Part shown: positions 63,911 to 64,000 of the stretch, piece by piece | Layout: each line of letters begins with the position of its first letter | How positions within the stretch are numbered: position 1 is the first letter of the stretch | Assembly (NCBI GenBank): GCA_963576565.1 | Contig: OY755048.1 | Span: 9,959,984-10,023,983, forward strand | DNA: 64,000 nucleotides | Direction: 5' to 3' | Source: Aspidapion aeneum | Taxonomy: Eukaryota > Arthropoda > Insecta > Coleoptera > Brentidae | Position numbers and translations under genes: made by a program | The notes under the pieces: model-generated | What the model saw: only the letters and a program-made list of their open reading frames with translations | Database searches by the model: none | Told to the model about the DNA's origin: nothing

Positions 63911-64000
63911 TTCTTTCTAATTCTTACTTTTGAAATAACTAAACTAATGTCGAAATCGGTATTTGTATATCTCTTCTAGTTTTTGAATAGAACGTCGTAG

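Larger units (their letters stand above)
58436..64000 (-). mobile_element. Second Ty3/gypsy element, decayed, 5' side outside window
   Basis: Minus-strand order: gag (63567-62314), protease-RT, RNase H, integrase, 3' LTR. It has a different family signature from the giant element (DTG protease, YLDDVIVMG RT, hendecad-rich Gag). Frameshifts, a stop in RNase H and a deletion in integrase make it inactive. The 5' LTR and primer site lie beyond 64000. Confidence 0.88.
63612..64000 (-). repeat. 113-bp tandem repeats in the leader of second gypsy
   Basis: CGTCGTAG recurs at 63767, 63880 and 63993, exactly 113 bp apart; a diverged earlier unit starts about 63612. The array runs off the window. Each unit contains a GAA-TTC-GAA triplet motif listed separately. 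The position is between the (unseen) 5' LTR and gag, or partly within that LTR. Confidence 0.9.

Overview
This window is a stretch of AT-rich, repeat-dominated nuclear DNA that I read as an insect genome. The support is indirect: Ty3/gypsy LTR retrotransposons, RTE-clade LINE fragments, mariner/pogo, hAT and piggyBac-like elements, and Helentron-derived repeats carrying GTCT microsatellites. A beetle-type large genome would fit, but no species marker is visible. I found no confident host protein-coding gene; nearly every long open reading frame is a transposon gene, a relic of one, or an artefact of a short tandem repeat.

Layout. 1-4,090: AT-rich DNA, a (TTTTTA)n array, an RTE reverse-transcriptase scrap, a 153-bp satellite with a 44-bp palindrome in most units, and a long array of 7-8-bp units. 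4,090-9,330: non-coding DNA with a tRNA-like repeat and an RTE 3' fragment. 9,330-12,940: two elements with CAGGGT-type terminal inverted repeats, one an almost complete foldback. 14,606-34,629: a 2.4-kb terminal-inverted-repeat element split by a young, 17.6-kb Ty3/gypsy element on the minus strand (14,815-32,402). That element has 3.26-kb LTRs, a 6.1-kb leader, gag and a pol broken by one frameshift. 34,942-38,770: a pogo-like element holding inverted tRNA-like modules, a mariner-like transposon with TIRs of about 450 bp and a decayed transposase, and a small hAT MITE with a perfect 8-bp target duplication. 39,436-44,590: a mariner-like relic containing a second copy of the 2.4-kb element (with a Helentron-type insertion inside it) and another Helentron-type copy. 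44,640-50,900: RTE fragments, a dispersed repeat and a 1.28-kb hAT element. 51,646-56,619: a TTAA-flanked MITE, a foldback with four concentric CAGGGTG ends, and a CCCA-ended MITE. 57,830-64,000: a 128-bp tandem array, then a decayed second Ty3/gypsy element on the minus strand whose 5' side runs off the window in 113-bp repeats that carry heat-shock-element-like motifs.

How the parts work together. In the giant gypsy element, gag and pol overlap in the -1 frame. The overlap carries a canonical slippery heptamer (GGGAAAC, in phase), a 5-nt spacer and a 37-nt stem-loop, so Gag-Pol is probably made by programmed -1 frameshifting. A lysine-tRNA-like primer binding site lies 3 nt inside the 5' LTR, and a G-rich polypurine tract abuts the 3' LTR. 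The 2.4-kb element at 39,972 supplies an empty-site allele for the gypsy insertion, and the copy at 14,606 supplies one for a Helentron-type insertion, so both can be delimited to the base. Three elements with CCCA termini show identical 2-bp flanking duplications (CA, TA, AG), which may mark one transposition mechanism.
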